A stretch of DNA of 64,000 nt from Metallyticus violacea (Eukaryota > Arthropoda > Insecta > Mantodea > Metallyticidae). The translations under genes and the position numbers were made by a program. Below are positions 22,096 through 36,000 of this stretch, piece by piece (the stretch's first letter is position 1; the number at the start of each line of letters is the position of its first letter). The notes under the pieces are model-generated. The model searched no databases. It had not been told where the DNA came from and was given only the letters and a program-made list of their open reading frames with translations. The stretch spans positions 6,082,001-6,146,000 of the forward strand of contig JAUJEO010000019.1 of the NCBI GenBank assembly GCA_030762175.1, in the 5' to 3' direction.

Positions 22096-23400
22096 GAGAC
22101 AAGCATATTATGCGCAAAGAATCTCGAAAAGAAAAAAAATTTTTTTCGAAGTTTGGAAACTTCGTTAGAATCACTTTTTTTCCGTTCTTATTTGAGATAA
22201 CTGGTTCTCTTTCATTATACTAGTTTGATAGCCTCAGACAAGCATATTATGCGCAAAGAATCTCGAAAAGAAAAAAATTTTTTTTCGAAGTTTGGAAACT
22301 TCCTTAGAATCACTTTTTTTCCATTCTTATTTGAGATAACTTGTTCTCTTTCATTATACTAGTTTGATAGCCTTAGACAAGCATATTATGCGCAAAGAAT
22401 CTCGAAAAGAAAAAAAATTTTTTTTCGAAGTTTGGAAACTTCGTTAGAATCACTTTTTTTCCGTTCTTATTTAAGATTACTGGTTCTCTTTCATTATACT
22501 AGTTTGATAGCATCAGACAAGCATATTATGCGCAAAGAATCTCGAAAAGAAAAAAATTTTTTTTCGAAGTTTGGAAACTTCGTTAGAATCACTTTTTTTC
22601 CGTTCTTATTTGAGATAACTTGTTCTCTTTCATTATACTAGTTTGATAGCCTTAGACAAGCATATTATGCGCAAAGAATCTCGAAAAGAAAAAAAATTTT
22701 TTTCGAAGTTTGGAAACTTCGTTAGAATCACTTTTTTTCCGTTCTTATTTGAGATAACTGGTTCTCTTTCATTATACTAGTTTGATAGTCTCAGAAAAGC
22801 ATATTATGCGCAAAGAATCTAGAAAAGAAAAAATTTTTTTTTCGAAGATTGGAAACCTCGTTAGAATCACTTTTTTTCCGTTCTTATTTGAGATAACTGG
22901 TTCTCTTTCATTATACTAGTTTGATAGCCTCAGACAAGCATATTATGCGCAAACAATCTCGAAAAGAAAAAAATTTTTTTTCGAAGATTGGAAACCTCGT
23001 TAGAATCACTTTTTTTCCGTTCTTATTTGAGATAACTGGTTCTCTTTCATTATACTAGTTTGATAGCCTCAGACAAGCATATTATGCGCAAAGAATCTCG
23101 AAAAGAAAAAAATTTTTTTTCGAAGTTTGGAAACGTCCTTAGAATCACTTTTTTTACATTCTTATTTGAGATAACTTGTTCTCTTTCATTATACTAGTTT
23201 GATAGCCTTAGACAAGCATATTATGCGCAAAGAATCTCGAAAAGAAAAAATTTTTTTTTCGAAGTTTGGAAACTTCGTTAGAATCACTTTTTTCCGTTCT
23301 TATTTAAGATTACTGGTTCTCTTTCATTATACTAGTTTGATAGCCTCAGACAAGCATATTATGCGCAAAGAATCTCGAAAAGAAAAAAATTTTTTTTCGA
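22095..23400 (+). repeat. A/B-derived block with a 5-monomer deletion
   Basis: It begins with CCTGAGACAAG and follows unit A (from 10,279) at an offset of 11,815 bp, including the rare GATAGCATCAGAC monomer (22,507; 10,692 in A). At the GTCTCAG monomer (22,788) the offset switches from 11,815 to 11,120, exactly five monomers. In unit A two GTCTCAG monomers lie at 10,973 and 11,668, 695 bp apart. The simplest reading is loss of the five intervening monomers by exchange between these two near-identical copies. Confidence 0.75.
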
Positions 23401-26400
23401 ATTTTGGAAACTTCGTTAGAATCACTTTTTTTCCGTTCTTTTTTAAGATTACTGGTTCTCTTTCATTATACTAGTTTGATAGCCTCAGACAAGCATATTA
23501 TGCGCAAAGAATCTCGAAAAGAAAAAAATTTTATTTCGAAGTTTGGAAACTTCGTTAGAATCACTTTTTTTCCGTTCTTATTTGAGATAACTGGTTCTCT
23601 TTCATTATACTATTTTGATAGCCTCAGAAAAGCATATTATGCGCAAAGAATCTCTAAAAGAAAAAATTTTTTTTTCGAAGTTTGGAAACTTCGTTGGAAT
23701 CACTTTTTTTCCGTTCTTATTTGAGATAACTGGTTCTCTTTCATTATACTAGTTTGATAGCCTCAGAAAAGCATAGGTATGCGCAAAGAATCTCGAAAAG
23801 AAAAAAATTTTTTTTCGAAGTTTGGAAACTTCGTTAGAATCACTTTTTTTCCATTCTTATCTGAGATAACTGGTTCTCTTTCATTATACTAGTTTGATAG
23901 CCTCAGACAAGCATATTATGCGCAAAGAATCTCGAAAAGAAAAAAATTTTTTTTCGAAGTTTGGAAACTTCGTTAGAATCACTTTTTTTCCGTTCTTATT
24001 GGAGATAACTTGTTCTCTTTCATTATACTTGTTTGATAGCCTTAGACAAGCATATTATGCGCAAAGAATCTCGAAAAGAAAAAAAATTTTTTTCGAAGTT
24101 TGGAAACTTCGTTATAATCACTTTTTTCCGTTCTTATTTAAGATTACTGGTTCTCTTTCATTATACTAGTTTGATAGCCTCAGACAAGAATATTATGCGC
24201 AAAGAGTCTCGAAAAGAAAAAAATTTTTTTTCGAAGTTTGGAAACTTCGTAGAATCACTTTTTTTCCGTTCTTATTTGAGATAACTTGTTCTCTTTCATT
24301 ATACTAGTTTGATAGCCTTAGACAAGCATATTATGCGCAAAGAATCTCGAAAAGAAAAAATTTTTTTTTCGAAGTTAGGAAACTTCGTTAGAATCACTTT
24401 TTTTCCGTTCTTATTTAAGATTACTGGTTCTCTTTCATTATACTAGTTTGATAGCCTCAGACAAGCATATTATGCGCAAAGAATCTCGAAAAGAAAAAAA
24501 TTTTTTTTCGAAGTTTGGAAACTTCCTTAGAATCACTTTTTTTCCATTCTTATTTGAGATAACTTGTTCTCTTTCATTATACTAGTTTGATAGCCTTAGA
24601 CAAGCATATTATGCGCAAAGAATCTCGAAAAGAAAAAAATTTTTTTTCGAAGTTTGGAAACTTCGTTAGAATCACTTTTTTTCCGTTCTTATTTGAGATA
24701 ACTGGTTCTCTTTCATTATACTAGTTTGATAGCCTCAGAAAAGCATAGGTATGCGCAAAGAATCTCGAAAAGAAAAAAAATTTTTTTCGAAGTTTGGAAA
24801 CTTCCTTAGAATCACTTTTTTTCCATTCTTATTTGAGATAACTTGTTCTCTTTCATTATACTAGTTTGATAGCCTTAGACAAGCATATTATGCGCAAAGA
24901 ATCTCGAAAAGAAAAAAATTTTTTTTCGAAGTTTGGAAACTTCGTTAGAATCACTTTTTTTCCGTTCTTATTTAAGATTACTGGTTCTCTTTCATTATAC
25001 TAGTTTGATAGCCTCAGACAAGCATATTATGCGCAAAGAATCTCGAAAAGAAAAAAATTTTTTTTCGAAGTTTGGAAACTTCGTTAGAATCACTTTTTTT
25101 CCGTTCTTATTTATGATAACTTGTTCTCTTTCATTATACTAGTTTGATAGCCTTAGGCAAGCATATTATGCGCAAAGAATCTCGAAAAGAAAAAAAATTT
25201 TTTTCGAAGTTTGGAAACTTCGTTAGAATCACTTTTTTTCCGTTCTTATTTGAGATAACTGGTTCTCTTTCATTATACTAGTTTGATAGTCTCAGAAAAG
25301 CATATTATGCGCAAAGAATCTAGAAAAGAAAAAAATTTTTTTTCGAAGATTGGAAACCTCGTTAGAATCACTTTTTTTCCGTTCTTATTTGAGATAACTG
25401 GTTCTCTTTCATTATACTAGTTTGATAGCCTCAGACAAGCATATTATGCGCAAAGAATCTCGAAAAGAAAAAAATTTTTTTTCGAAGATTGGAAACCTCG
25501 TTAGAATCACTTTTTTTCCGTTCTTATTTGAGATAACTGGTTCTCTTTCATTATACTAGTTTGATAGCCTCAGACAAGCATATTATGCGCAAAGAATCTC
25601 GAAAAGAAAAAAATTTTTTTTCGAAGTTTGGAAACTTCCTTAGAATCACTTTTTTTACATTCTTATTTGAGATAACTTGTTCTCTTTCATTATACTAGTT
25701 TGATAGCCTTAGACAAGCATATTATGCGCAAAGAATCTCGAAAAGAAAAAAATTTTTTTTCGAAGTTTGGAAACTTCGTTAGAATCACTTTTTTTCCGTT
25801 CTTATTTAAGATTACTGGTTCTCTTTCATTATACTAGTTTGATAGCCTCAGACAAGCATATTATGCGCAAAGAATCTCGAAAAGAAAAAATTTTTTTTCG
25901 AAGTTTGGAAACTTCGTTAGAATCACTTTTTTTCCGTTCTTTTTTAAGATTACTGGTTCTCTTTCATTATACTAGTTTGATAGCCTCAGACAAGCATATT
26001 ATGCGCAAAGAATCTCGAAAAGAAAAAAATTTTATTTCGAAGTTTGGAAACTTCGTTAGAATCACTTTTTTTCCGTTCTTATTTGAGATAACTGGTTCTC
26101 TTTCATTATACTATTTTGATAGCCTCAGAAAAGCATATTATGCGCAAAGAATCTCTAAAAGAAAAAATTTTTTTTTCGAAGTTTGGAAACTTCGTTGGAA
26201 TCACTTTTTTTCCGTTCTTATTTGAGATAACTGGTTCTCTTTCATTATACTAGTTTGATAGCCTCAGAAAAGCATAGGTATGCGCAAAGAATCTCGAAAA
26301 GAAAAAAATTTTTTTTCGAAGTTTGGAAACTTCGTTAGAATCACTTTTTTTCCATTCTTATCTGAGATAACTGGTTCTCTTTCATTATACTAGTTTGATA

Positions 26401-27189
26401 GCCTCAGACAAGCATATTATGCGCAAAGAATCTCGAAAAGAAAAAATTTTTTTTTCGAAGTTTGGAAACTTCGTTAGAATCACTTTTTTTCCATTCTTAT
26501 TTGAGATAACTTGTTCTCTTTCATTATACTTGTTTGATAGCCTTAGACAAGCATATTATGCGCAAAGAATCTCGAAAAGAAAAAAATTTTTTTTCGAAGT
26601 TTGGAAACTTCGTTAGAATCACTTTTTTTCCGTTCTTATCTGAGATAACTGGTTCTCTTTCATTATACTAGTTTGATAGCCTCAGACAAGCATATTATGC
26701 GCAAAGAATCTCGAAAAGAAAAAAATTTTTTTTCGAAGTTTGGAAACTTCGTTAGAATCACTTTTTTTCCGTTCTTATTTGAGATAACTTGTTCTCTTTC
26801 ATTATACTAGTTTGATAGCCTTAGACAAGCATATTATGCGCAAAGAATCTCGAAAAGAAAAAATTTTTTTTTCGAAGTTAGGAAACTTCGTTAGAATCAC
26901 TTTTTTTCCGTTCTTATTTAAGATTACTGGTTCTCTTTCATTATACTAGTTTGATAGCCTCAGACAAGCATATTTTGCGCAAAGAATCTCGAAAAGATTA
27001 AAATTTTATTTCGAAGTTTGGAAACTTCGTTAGAATCACTTTTTTTCCGTTCTTATTTGAGATAACTGGTTCTCTTTCATTATACTAGTTTGATAGCCTC
27101 AGACAAGCATATTATGCGCAAAGAATCTCGAAAAGAAAAAAATTTTTTTTCGAAGTTTGGAAACTTCCTTAGAATCACTTTTTTTCCAT

Positions 27190-30100
27190 TCTTATTTGAG
27201 ATAACTTGTTCTCTTTCATTATACTAGTTTGATAGCCTTAGACAAGCATATTATGCGCAAAGAATCTCGAAAAGAAAAAAAATTTTTTTCGAAGTTTGGA
27301 AACTTCGTTAGAATCACTTTTTTTCCGTTCTTATTTGAGATAACTGGTTCTCTTTCATTATACTAGTTTGATAGTCTCAGAAAAGCATATTATGCGCAAA
27401 GAATCTAGAAAAGAAAAAAATTTTTTTTCGAAGATTGGAAACCTCGTTAGAATCACTTTTTTTCCGTTCTTATTTGAGATAACTGGTTCTCTTTCATTAT
27501 ACTAGTTTGATAGCCTCAGACAAGCATATTATGCGCAAAGAATCTCGAAAAGAAAAAAATTTTTTTTCGAAGTTTGGAAACTTCCTTAGAATCACTTTTT
27601 TTCCGTTCTTATTTGAGATAACTGGTTCTCTTTCATTATACTAGTTTGATAGCCTCAGACAAGCATATTATGCGCAAAGAATCTCGAAAAGAAAAAAATT
27701 TTTTTTCGAAGTTTGGAAACTTCCTTAGAATCACTTTTTTTACATTCTTATTTGAGATAACTTGTTCTCTTTCATTATACTAGTTTGATAGCCTTAGACA
27801 AGCATATTATGCGCAAAGAATCTCGAAAAGAAAAAAATTTTTTTTCGAAGTTTGGAAACTTCGTTAGAATCACTTTTTTTCCGTTCTTATTTAAGATTAC
27901 TGGTTCTCTTTCATTATACTAGTTTGATAGCCTTAGACAAGCATATTATGCGCAAAGAATCTCGAAAAGAAAAAAAATTTTTTTCGAAGTTTGGAAACTT
28001 CGTTAGAATCACTTTTTTTCCGTTCTTATTTGAGATAACTGGTTCTCTTTCATTATACTAGTTTGATAGTCTCAGAAAAGCATATTATGCGCAAAGAATC
28101 TAGAAAAGAAAAAAAATTTTTTTCGAAGATTGGAAACCTCGTTAGAATCACTTTTTTTCCGTTCTTATTTGAGATAACTGGTTCTCTTTCATTATACTAG
28201 TTTGATAGCCTCAGACAAGCATATTATGCGCAAACAATCTCGAAAAGAAAATAATTTTTTTTCGAAGATTGGAAACCTCGTTAGAATCACTTTTTTTCCG
28301 TTCTTATTTGAGATAACTGGTTCTCTTTCATTATACTAGTTTGATAGCCTCAGACAAGCATATTATGCGCAAAGAATCTCGAAAAGAAAAAAATTTTTTT
28401 TCGAAGTTTGGAAACTTCCTTAGAATCACTTTTTTTACATTCTTATTTGAGATAACTTGTTCTCTTTCATTATACTAGTTTGATAGCCTTAGACAAGCAT
28501 ATTATGCGCAAAGAATCTCGAAAAGAAAAAAATTTTTTTTCGAAGTTTGGAAACTTCGTTAGAATCACTTTTTTTCCGTTCTTATTTAAGATTACTGGTT
28601 CTCTTTCATTATACTAGTTTGATAGCCTCAGACAAGCATATTATGCGCAAAGAATCTCGAAAAGAAAAAAATTTTTTTTCGAAGTTTGGAAACTTCGTTA
28701 GAATCACTTTTTTTCCGTTCTTATTTAAGATTACTGGTTCTCTTTCATTATACTAGTTTGATAGCCTCAGACAAGCATATTATGCGCAAAGAATCTCGAA
28801 AAGAAAAAAATTTTATTTCGAAGTTTGGAAACTTCGTTAGAATCACTTTTTTTCCGTTCTTATTTGAGATAACTGGTTCTCTTTCATTATACTATTTTGA
28901 TAGCCTCAGAAAAGCATATTATGCGCAAAGAATCTCTAAAAGAAAAAATTTTTTTTTCGAAGTTTGGAAACTTCGTTGGAATCACTTTTTTTCCGTTCTT
29001 ATTTGAGATAACTGGTTCTCTTTCATTATACTAGTTTGATAGCCTCAGAAAAGCATAGGTATGCGCAAAGAATCTCGAAAAGAAAAAAATTTTTTTTCGA
29101 AGTTTGGAAACTTCGTTAGAATCACTTTTTTTCCATTCTTATCTGAGATAACTGGTTCTCTTTCATTATACTAGTTTGATAGCCTCAGACAAGCATATTA
29201 TGCGCAAAGAATCTCGAAAAGAAAAAATTTTTTTTTCGAAGTTTGGAAACTTCGTTAGAATCACTTTTTTTCCATTCTTATTTGAGATAACTTGTTCTCT
29301 TTCATTATACTTGTTTGATAGCCTTAGACAAGCATATTATGCGCAAAGAATCTCGAAAAGAAAAAAATTTTTTTTCGAAGTTTGGAAACTTCGTTAGAAT
29401 CACTTTTTTTCCGTTCTTATCTGAGATAACTGGTTCTCTTTCATTATACTAGTTTGATAGCCTCAGACAAGCATATTATGCGCAAAGAATCTCGAAAAGA
29501 AAAAAATTTTTTTTCGAAGTTTGGAAACTTCGTTAGAATCACTTTTTTTCCGTTCTTATTTGAGATAACTTGTTCTCTTTCATTATACTAGTTTGATAGC
29601 CTTAGACAAGCATATTATGCGCAAAGAATCTCGAAAAGAAAAAAATTTTTTTTCGAAGTTTGGAAACTTCGTTAGATTCACTTTTTTTCCGTTCTTATTT
29701 GAGATAACTGGTTCTCTTTCATTATACTAGTTTGATAGTCTCAGAAAAGCATATTATGCGCAAAGAATCTAGAAAAGAAAAAAAATTTTTTTCGAAGATT
29801 GGAAACCTCGTTAGAATCACTTTTTTTCCGTTCTTATTTGAGATAACTGGTTCTCTTTCATTATACTAGTTTGATAGCCTCAGACAAGCATATTATGCGC
29901 AAAGAATCTCGAAAAGAAAAAAATTTTTTTTCGAAGTTTGGAAACTTCCTTAGAATCACTTTTTTTCCATTCTTATTTGAGATAACTTGTTCTCTTTCAT
30001 TATACTTGTTTGATAGCCTTAGACAAGCATATTATGCGCAAAGAATCTCGAAAAGAAAAAATTTTTTTTTCGAAGTTTGGAAACTTCGTTAGAATCATTT

Positions 30101-31150
30101 TTTTTCCGTTCTTATTTGAGATAACTGGTTCTCTTTCATTATACTAGTTTGATAGCCTCAGACAAGCATATTATGCGCAAAGAATCTCGAAAAGACAAAA
30201 ATTTTTTTTCGAAGTTTGGAAACTTCCTTAGAATCACTTTTTTTCCATTCTTATTTGAGATAACTTGTTCTCTTTCATTATACTTGTTTGATAGCCTTAG
30301 ACAAGCATATTATGCGCAAAGAATCTCGAAAAGAAAAAAAATTTTTTTCGAAGTTTGGAAACTTCGTTATAATCACTTTTTTCCGTTCTTATTTAAGATT
30401 ACTGGTTCTCTTTCATTATACTAGTTTGATAGCCTCAGACAAGAATATTATGCGCAAAGAGTCTCGAAAAGAAAAAAATTTTTTTTCGAAGTTTGGAAAC
30501 TTCGTAGAATCACTTTTTTTCCGTTCTTATTTGAGATAACTTGTTCTCTTTCATTATACTAGTTTGATAGCCTTAGACAAGCATATTATGCGCAAAGAAT
30601 CTCGAAAAGAAAAAATTTTTTTTTCGAAGTCAGGAAACTTCGTTAGAATCACTTTTTTTCCGTTCTTATTTAAGATTACTGGTTCTCTTTCATTATACTA
30701 GTTTGATAGCCTCAGGCAAGCATATTATGCGCAAAGAATCTCGAAAAGAAAAAAATTTTTTTTCGAAGTTTGGAAACTTCCTTAGAATCACTTTTTTTCC
30801 ATTCTTATTTGAGATAACTTGTTCTCTTTCATTATACTAGTTTGATAGCCTTAGACAAGCATATTATGCGCAAAGAATCTCGAAAAGAAAAAATTTTTTT
30901 TTCGAAGTTTGGAAACTTCGTTAGAATCACTTTTTTTCCGTTCTTATTTGAGATAACTGGTTCTCTTTCATTATACTAGTTTGATAGCCTCAGAAAAGCA
31001 TAGGTATGCGCAAAGAATCTCGAAAAGAAAAAAATTTTTTTTCGAAGTTTGGAAACTTCCTTAGAATCACTTTTTTTCCATTCTTATTTGAGATAACTTG
31101 TTCTCTTTCATTATACTAGTTTGATAGCCTTAGACAAGCATATTATGCGC
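27190..31150 (+). repeat. ~4-kb block, copy 2 of the 12,787-bp-offset pair
   Basis: Copy of 14,403-18,363, about 28.5 monomers. The left edge is set by CCATTC here against CCGTTC in copy 1 just before the shared CCTTAGACAAG monomer. Few differences are visible, for example GTTAGATTC near 29,673 only here. The first CTCCAAAAAAAAAAA monomer of the window follows immediately (31,158), so this edge also separates the middle and right variant domains. Confidence 0.85.
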
Positions 31151-33076
31151 AAAGAATCTCCAAAAAAAAAAAATTTTTTTTCGAAGTTTGGAAACTTCCT
31201 TAGAATCACTTTTTTTCCATTCTTATTTGAGATAACTTGTTCTCTTTCATTATACTAGTTTGATAGCCTTAGACAAGCATATTATGCGCAAAGAATCTCG
31301 AAAAGAAAAAAATTTTTTTTCGAAGTTTGGAAACTTCGTTAGAATCACTTTTTTTCCGTTCTTATTTAAGATTACTGGTTCTCTTTCATTATACTAGTTT
31401 GATAGCCTCAGACAAGCATATTATGCGCAAAGAATCTCGAAAAGAAAAAAATTTTTTTTCGAAGTTTGGAAACTTCGTTATAATCACTTTTTTCCGTTCT
31501 TATTTAAGATTACTGGTTCTCTTTCATAATACTAGTTTGATAGCCTCAGACAAGCATATTATGCGCAAAGAATCTCGAAAAGAAAAAAATTTTTTTTCGA
31601 AGTTTGGAAACTTCGTTAGAATCACTTTTTTTCCGTTCTTATTTGAGATAACTTGTTCTCTTTCATTATACTAGTTTGATAGCCTTAGACAAGCATATTA
31701 TGCGCAAAGAATCTCGAAAAGAAAAAATGTTTTTTTCGAAGTTAGGAAACTTCGTTAGAATCACTTTTTTTCCGTTCTTATTTGAGATAACTGGTTCTCT
31801 TTCATTATACTAGTTTGATAGCCTCAGACAAGCATATTATGCGCAAAGAATCTCGAAAAGACAAAAATTTTTTTTCGAAGTTTGGAAACTTCCTTAGAAT
31901 CACTTTTTTTCCATTCTTATTTGAGATAACTTGTTCTCTTTCATTATACTTGTTTGATAGCCTTAGACAAGCATATTATGCGCAAAGAATCTCGAAAAGA
32001 AAAAAATTTTTTTTCGAAGTTTGGAAACTTCGTTAGAATCACTTTTTTTCCGTTCTTATTTGAGATAACTGGTTCTCTTTCATTATACTAGTTTGATAGC
32101 CTCAGACAAGCATATTTTGCGCAAAGAATCTCGAAAAGATTAAAATTTTATTTCGAAGTTTGTAAACTTCGTTAGAATCACTTTTTTTCCGTTCTTATTT
32201 GAGATAACTGGTTCTCTTTCATTATACTAGTTTGATAGCCTCAGACAAGCATATTATGCGCAAAGAATCTCCAAAAAAAAAAAATTTTTTTTCGAAGTTT
32301 GGAAACTTCCTTAGAATCACTTTTTTTCCATTCTTATTTGAGATAACTTGTTCTCTTTCATTATACTAGTTTGATAGCCTTAGACAAGCATATTATGCGC
32401 AAAGAATCTCGAAAAGAAAAAAATTTTTTTTCGAAGTTTGGAAACTTCGTTAGAATCACTTTTTTTCCGTTCTTATTTAAGATTACTGGTTCTCTTTCAT
32501 TATACTAGTTTGATAGCCTCAGACAAGCATATTATGCGCAAAGAATCTCGAAAAGAAAAAATTTTTTTTTCGAAGTTTGGAAACTTCGTTATAATCACTT
32601 TTTTCCGTTCTTATTTAAGATTACTGGTTCTCTTTCATAATACTAGTTTGATAGCCTCAGACAAGCATATTATGCGCAAAGAATCTCGAAAAGAAAAAAA
32701 TTTTTTTTCGAAGTTTGGAAACTTCGTTAGAATCACTTTTTTTCCGTTCTTATTTGAGATAACTTGTTCTCTTTCATTATACTAGTTTGATAGCCTTAGA
32801 CAAGCATATTATGCGCAAAGAATCTCGAAAAGAAAAAATGTTTTTTTCGAAGTTAGGAAACTTCGTTAGAATCACTTTTTTTCCGTTCTTATTTAAGATT
32901 ACTGGTTCTCTTTCATTATACTAGTTTGATAGCCTCAGACAAGCATATTTTGCGCCAAGAATCTCGAAAAGATTAAAATTTTATTTCGAAGTTTGGAAAC
33001 TTCGTTAGAATCACTTTTTTTCCGTTCTTATTTGAGATAACTGGTTCTCTTTCATTATACTAGTTTGATAGCCTCA

Positions 33077-36000
33077 GACAAGCATATTATGCGCAAAGAA
33101 TCTCGAAAAGAAAAAAAATTTTTTTCGAAGTTTGGAAACTTCGTTAGAATCACTTTTTTTCCGTTCTTATTTAAGATTACTGGTTCTCTTTCATTATACT
33201 AGTTTGATAGCCTCAGACAAGCATATTATGCGCAAAGAATCTCGAAAAGAAAAAAATTTTTTTTCGAAGTTTGGAAACTTCGTTAGAATCACTTTTTTCC
33301 CGTTCTTATTTGAGATAACTTGTTCTCTTTCATTATACTAGTTTGATAGCCTTAGACAAGCATATTATGCGCAAAGAATCTCGAAAAGAAAAAATTTTTT
33401 TTTCGAAGTTAGGAAACTTCGTTAGAATCACTTTTTTTCCGTTCTTATTTAAGATTACTGGTTCTCTTTCATTATACTAGTTTGATAGCCTCAGACAAGC
33501 ATATTTTGCGCAAAGAATCTCGAAAAGATTAAAATTTTATTTCGAAGTTTGGAAACTTCGTTAGAATCACTTTTTTTCCGTTCTTATTTGAGATAACTGG
33601 TTCTCTTTCATTATACTAGTTTGATAGCCTCAGACAAGCATATTATGCGCAAAGAATCTCGAAAAGAAAAAAATTTTTTTTCGAAGTTTGGAAACTTCCT
33701 TAGAATCACTTTTTTTCCATTCTTATTTGAGATAACTTGTTCTCTTTCATTATACTAGTTTGATAGCCTTAGACAAGCATATTATGCGCAAAGAATCTCG
33801 AAAAGAAAAAAATTTTTTTTCGAAGTTTGGAAACTTCGTTAGAATCACTTTTTTTCCGTTCTTATTTAAGATTACTGGTTCTCTTTCATTATACTAGTTT
33901 GATAGCCTCAGACAAGCATATTATGCGCAAAGAATCTCGAAAAGAAAAAAATTTTTTTTCGAAGTTTGGAAACTTCGTTAGAATCACTTTTTTCCCGTTC
34001 TTATTTGAGATAACTTGTTCTCTTTCATTATACTAGTTTGATAGCCTTAGACAAGCATATTATGCGCAAAGAATCTCGAAAAGAAAAAAATTTTTTTTCG
34101 AAGTTTGGAAACTTCGTTAGAATCACTTTTTTTCCGTTCTTATTTAAGATTACTGGTTCTCTTTCATTATACTAGTTTGATAGCCTCAGACAAGCATATT
34201 ATGCGCAAAGAATCTCGAAAAGAAAAAAAATTTATTTCGAAGTTTGGAAACTTCGTTAGAATCACTTTTTTTCCGTTCTTATTTGAGATAACTGGTTCTC
34301 TTTCATTATACTATTTTGATAGCCTCAGAAAAGCATATTATGCGCAAAGAATCTCTAAAAGAAAAAATTTTTTTTTCGAAGTTTGGAAACTTCGTTGGAA
34401 TCACTTTTTTTCCGTTCGTATTTGAGATAACTGGTTCTCTTTCATTATACTAGTTTGATAGCCTCAGAAAAGCATAGGTATGCGCAAAGAATCTCGAAAA
34501 GAAAAAAATTTTTTTTCGAAGTTTGGAAACTTCGTTAGAATCACTTTTTTTCCATTCTTATCTGAGATAACTGGTTCTCTTTCATTATACTAGTTTGATA
34601 GCCTCAGACAAGCATATTATGCGCAAAGAATCTCGAAAAGAAAAAATTTTTTTTTCGAAGTTTGGAAACTTCGTTAGAATCACTTTTTTTCCGTTCTTAT
34701 CTGAGATAACTGGTTCTCTTTCATTATACTAGTTTGATAGCCTCAGACAAGCATATTATGCGCAAAGAATCTCGAAAAGAAAAAAATTTTTTTTCGAAGT
34801 TTGGAAACTTCGTTAGAAACCCTTTTTTTCCGTTCTTATTTGAGATAACTTGTTCTCTTTCATTATACTAATTTGATAGCCTTAGACAAGCATATTATGC
34901 GCAAAGAATCTCGAAAAGAAAAAAATTTTTTTTCGAAGTTTGGAAACTTCGTTAGAATCACTTTTTTTCCGTTCTTATTTGAGATAACTGGTTCTCTTTC
35001 ATTATACTAGTTTGATAGTCTCAGAAAAGCATATTATGCGCAAAGAATCTAGAAAAGAAAAAAATTTTTTTTCGCAGTTTGGAAACTTCGTTAGAATCAC
35101 TTTTTTTCCGTTCTTATTTGAGATAACTTGTTCTCTTTCATTACACTAGTTTGATAGCCTTAGACAAGCATATTATGCGCAAAGAATCTCGAAAAGAAAA
35201 AAATTTTTGTTCGAAGTTTGGAAATTTCGTTAGAATCACTTTTTTTCCGTTCTTATTTGAGATAACTGGTTCTCTTTCATTATACTAGTTTGATAGTCTC
35301 AGAAAAGCATATTATGCGCAAAGAATCTAGAAAAGAAAAAAAATTTTTTTCGAAGATTGGAAACCTCGTTAGAATCACTTTTTTTCCGTTCTTATTTGAG
35401 ATAACTGGTTCTCTTTCATTATACTAGTTTGATAGCCTCAGACAAGCATATTATGCGCAAAGAAACTCGAAAAAAAAAAAAATTTTTTTCGAAGTTTGGA
35501 AACTTCCTTAGAATCACTTTTTTTCCATTCTTATTTGAGATAACTTGTTCTCTTTCATTATACTTGTTTGATAGCCTTAGACAAGCATATTATGCGCAAA
35601 GAATCTCGAAAAGAAAAAAATTTTTTTTCGAAGTTTGGAAACTTCGTTAGAATCACTTTTTTTCCGTTCTTATTTGAGATAACTGGTTCTCTTTCATTAT
35701 ACTAGTTTGATAGCCTCAGACAAGCATATTATGCGCAAAGAATCTCGAAAAGACAAAAATTTTTTTTCGAAGTTTGGAAACTTCCTTAGAATCACTTTTT
35801 TTCCATTCTTATTTGAGATAACTTGTTCTCTTTCATTATACTTGTTTGATAGCCTTAGACAAGCATATTATGCGCAAAGAATCTCGAAAAGAAAAAAATT
35901 TTTTTTCGAAGTTTGGAAACTTCGTTATAATCACTTTTTTCCGTTCTTATTTAAGATTACTGGTTCTCTTTCATTATACTAGTTTGATAGCCTCAGACAA

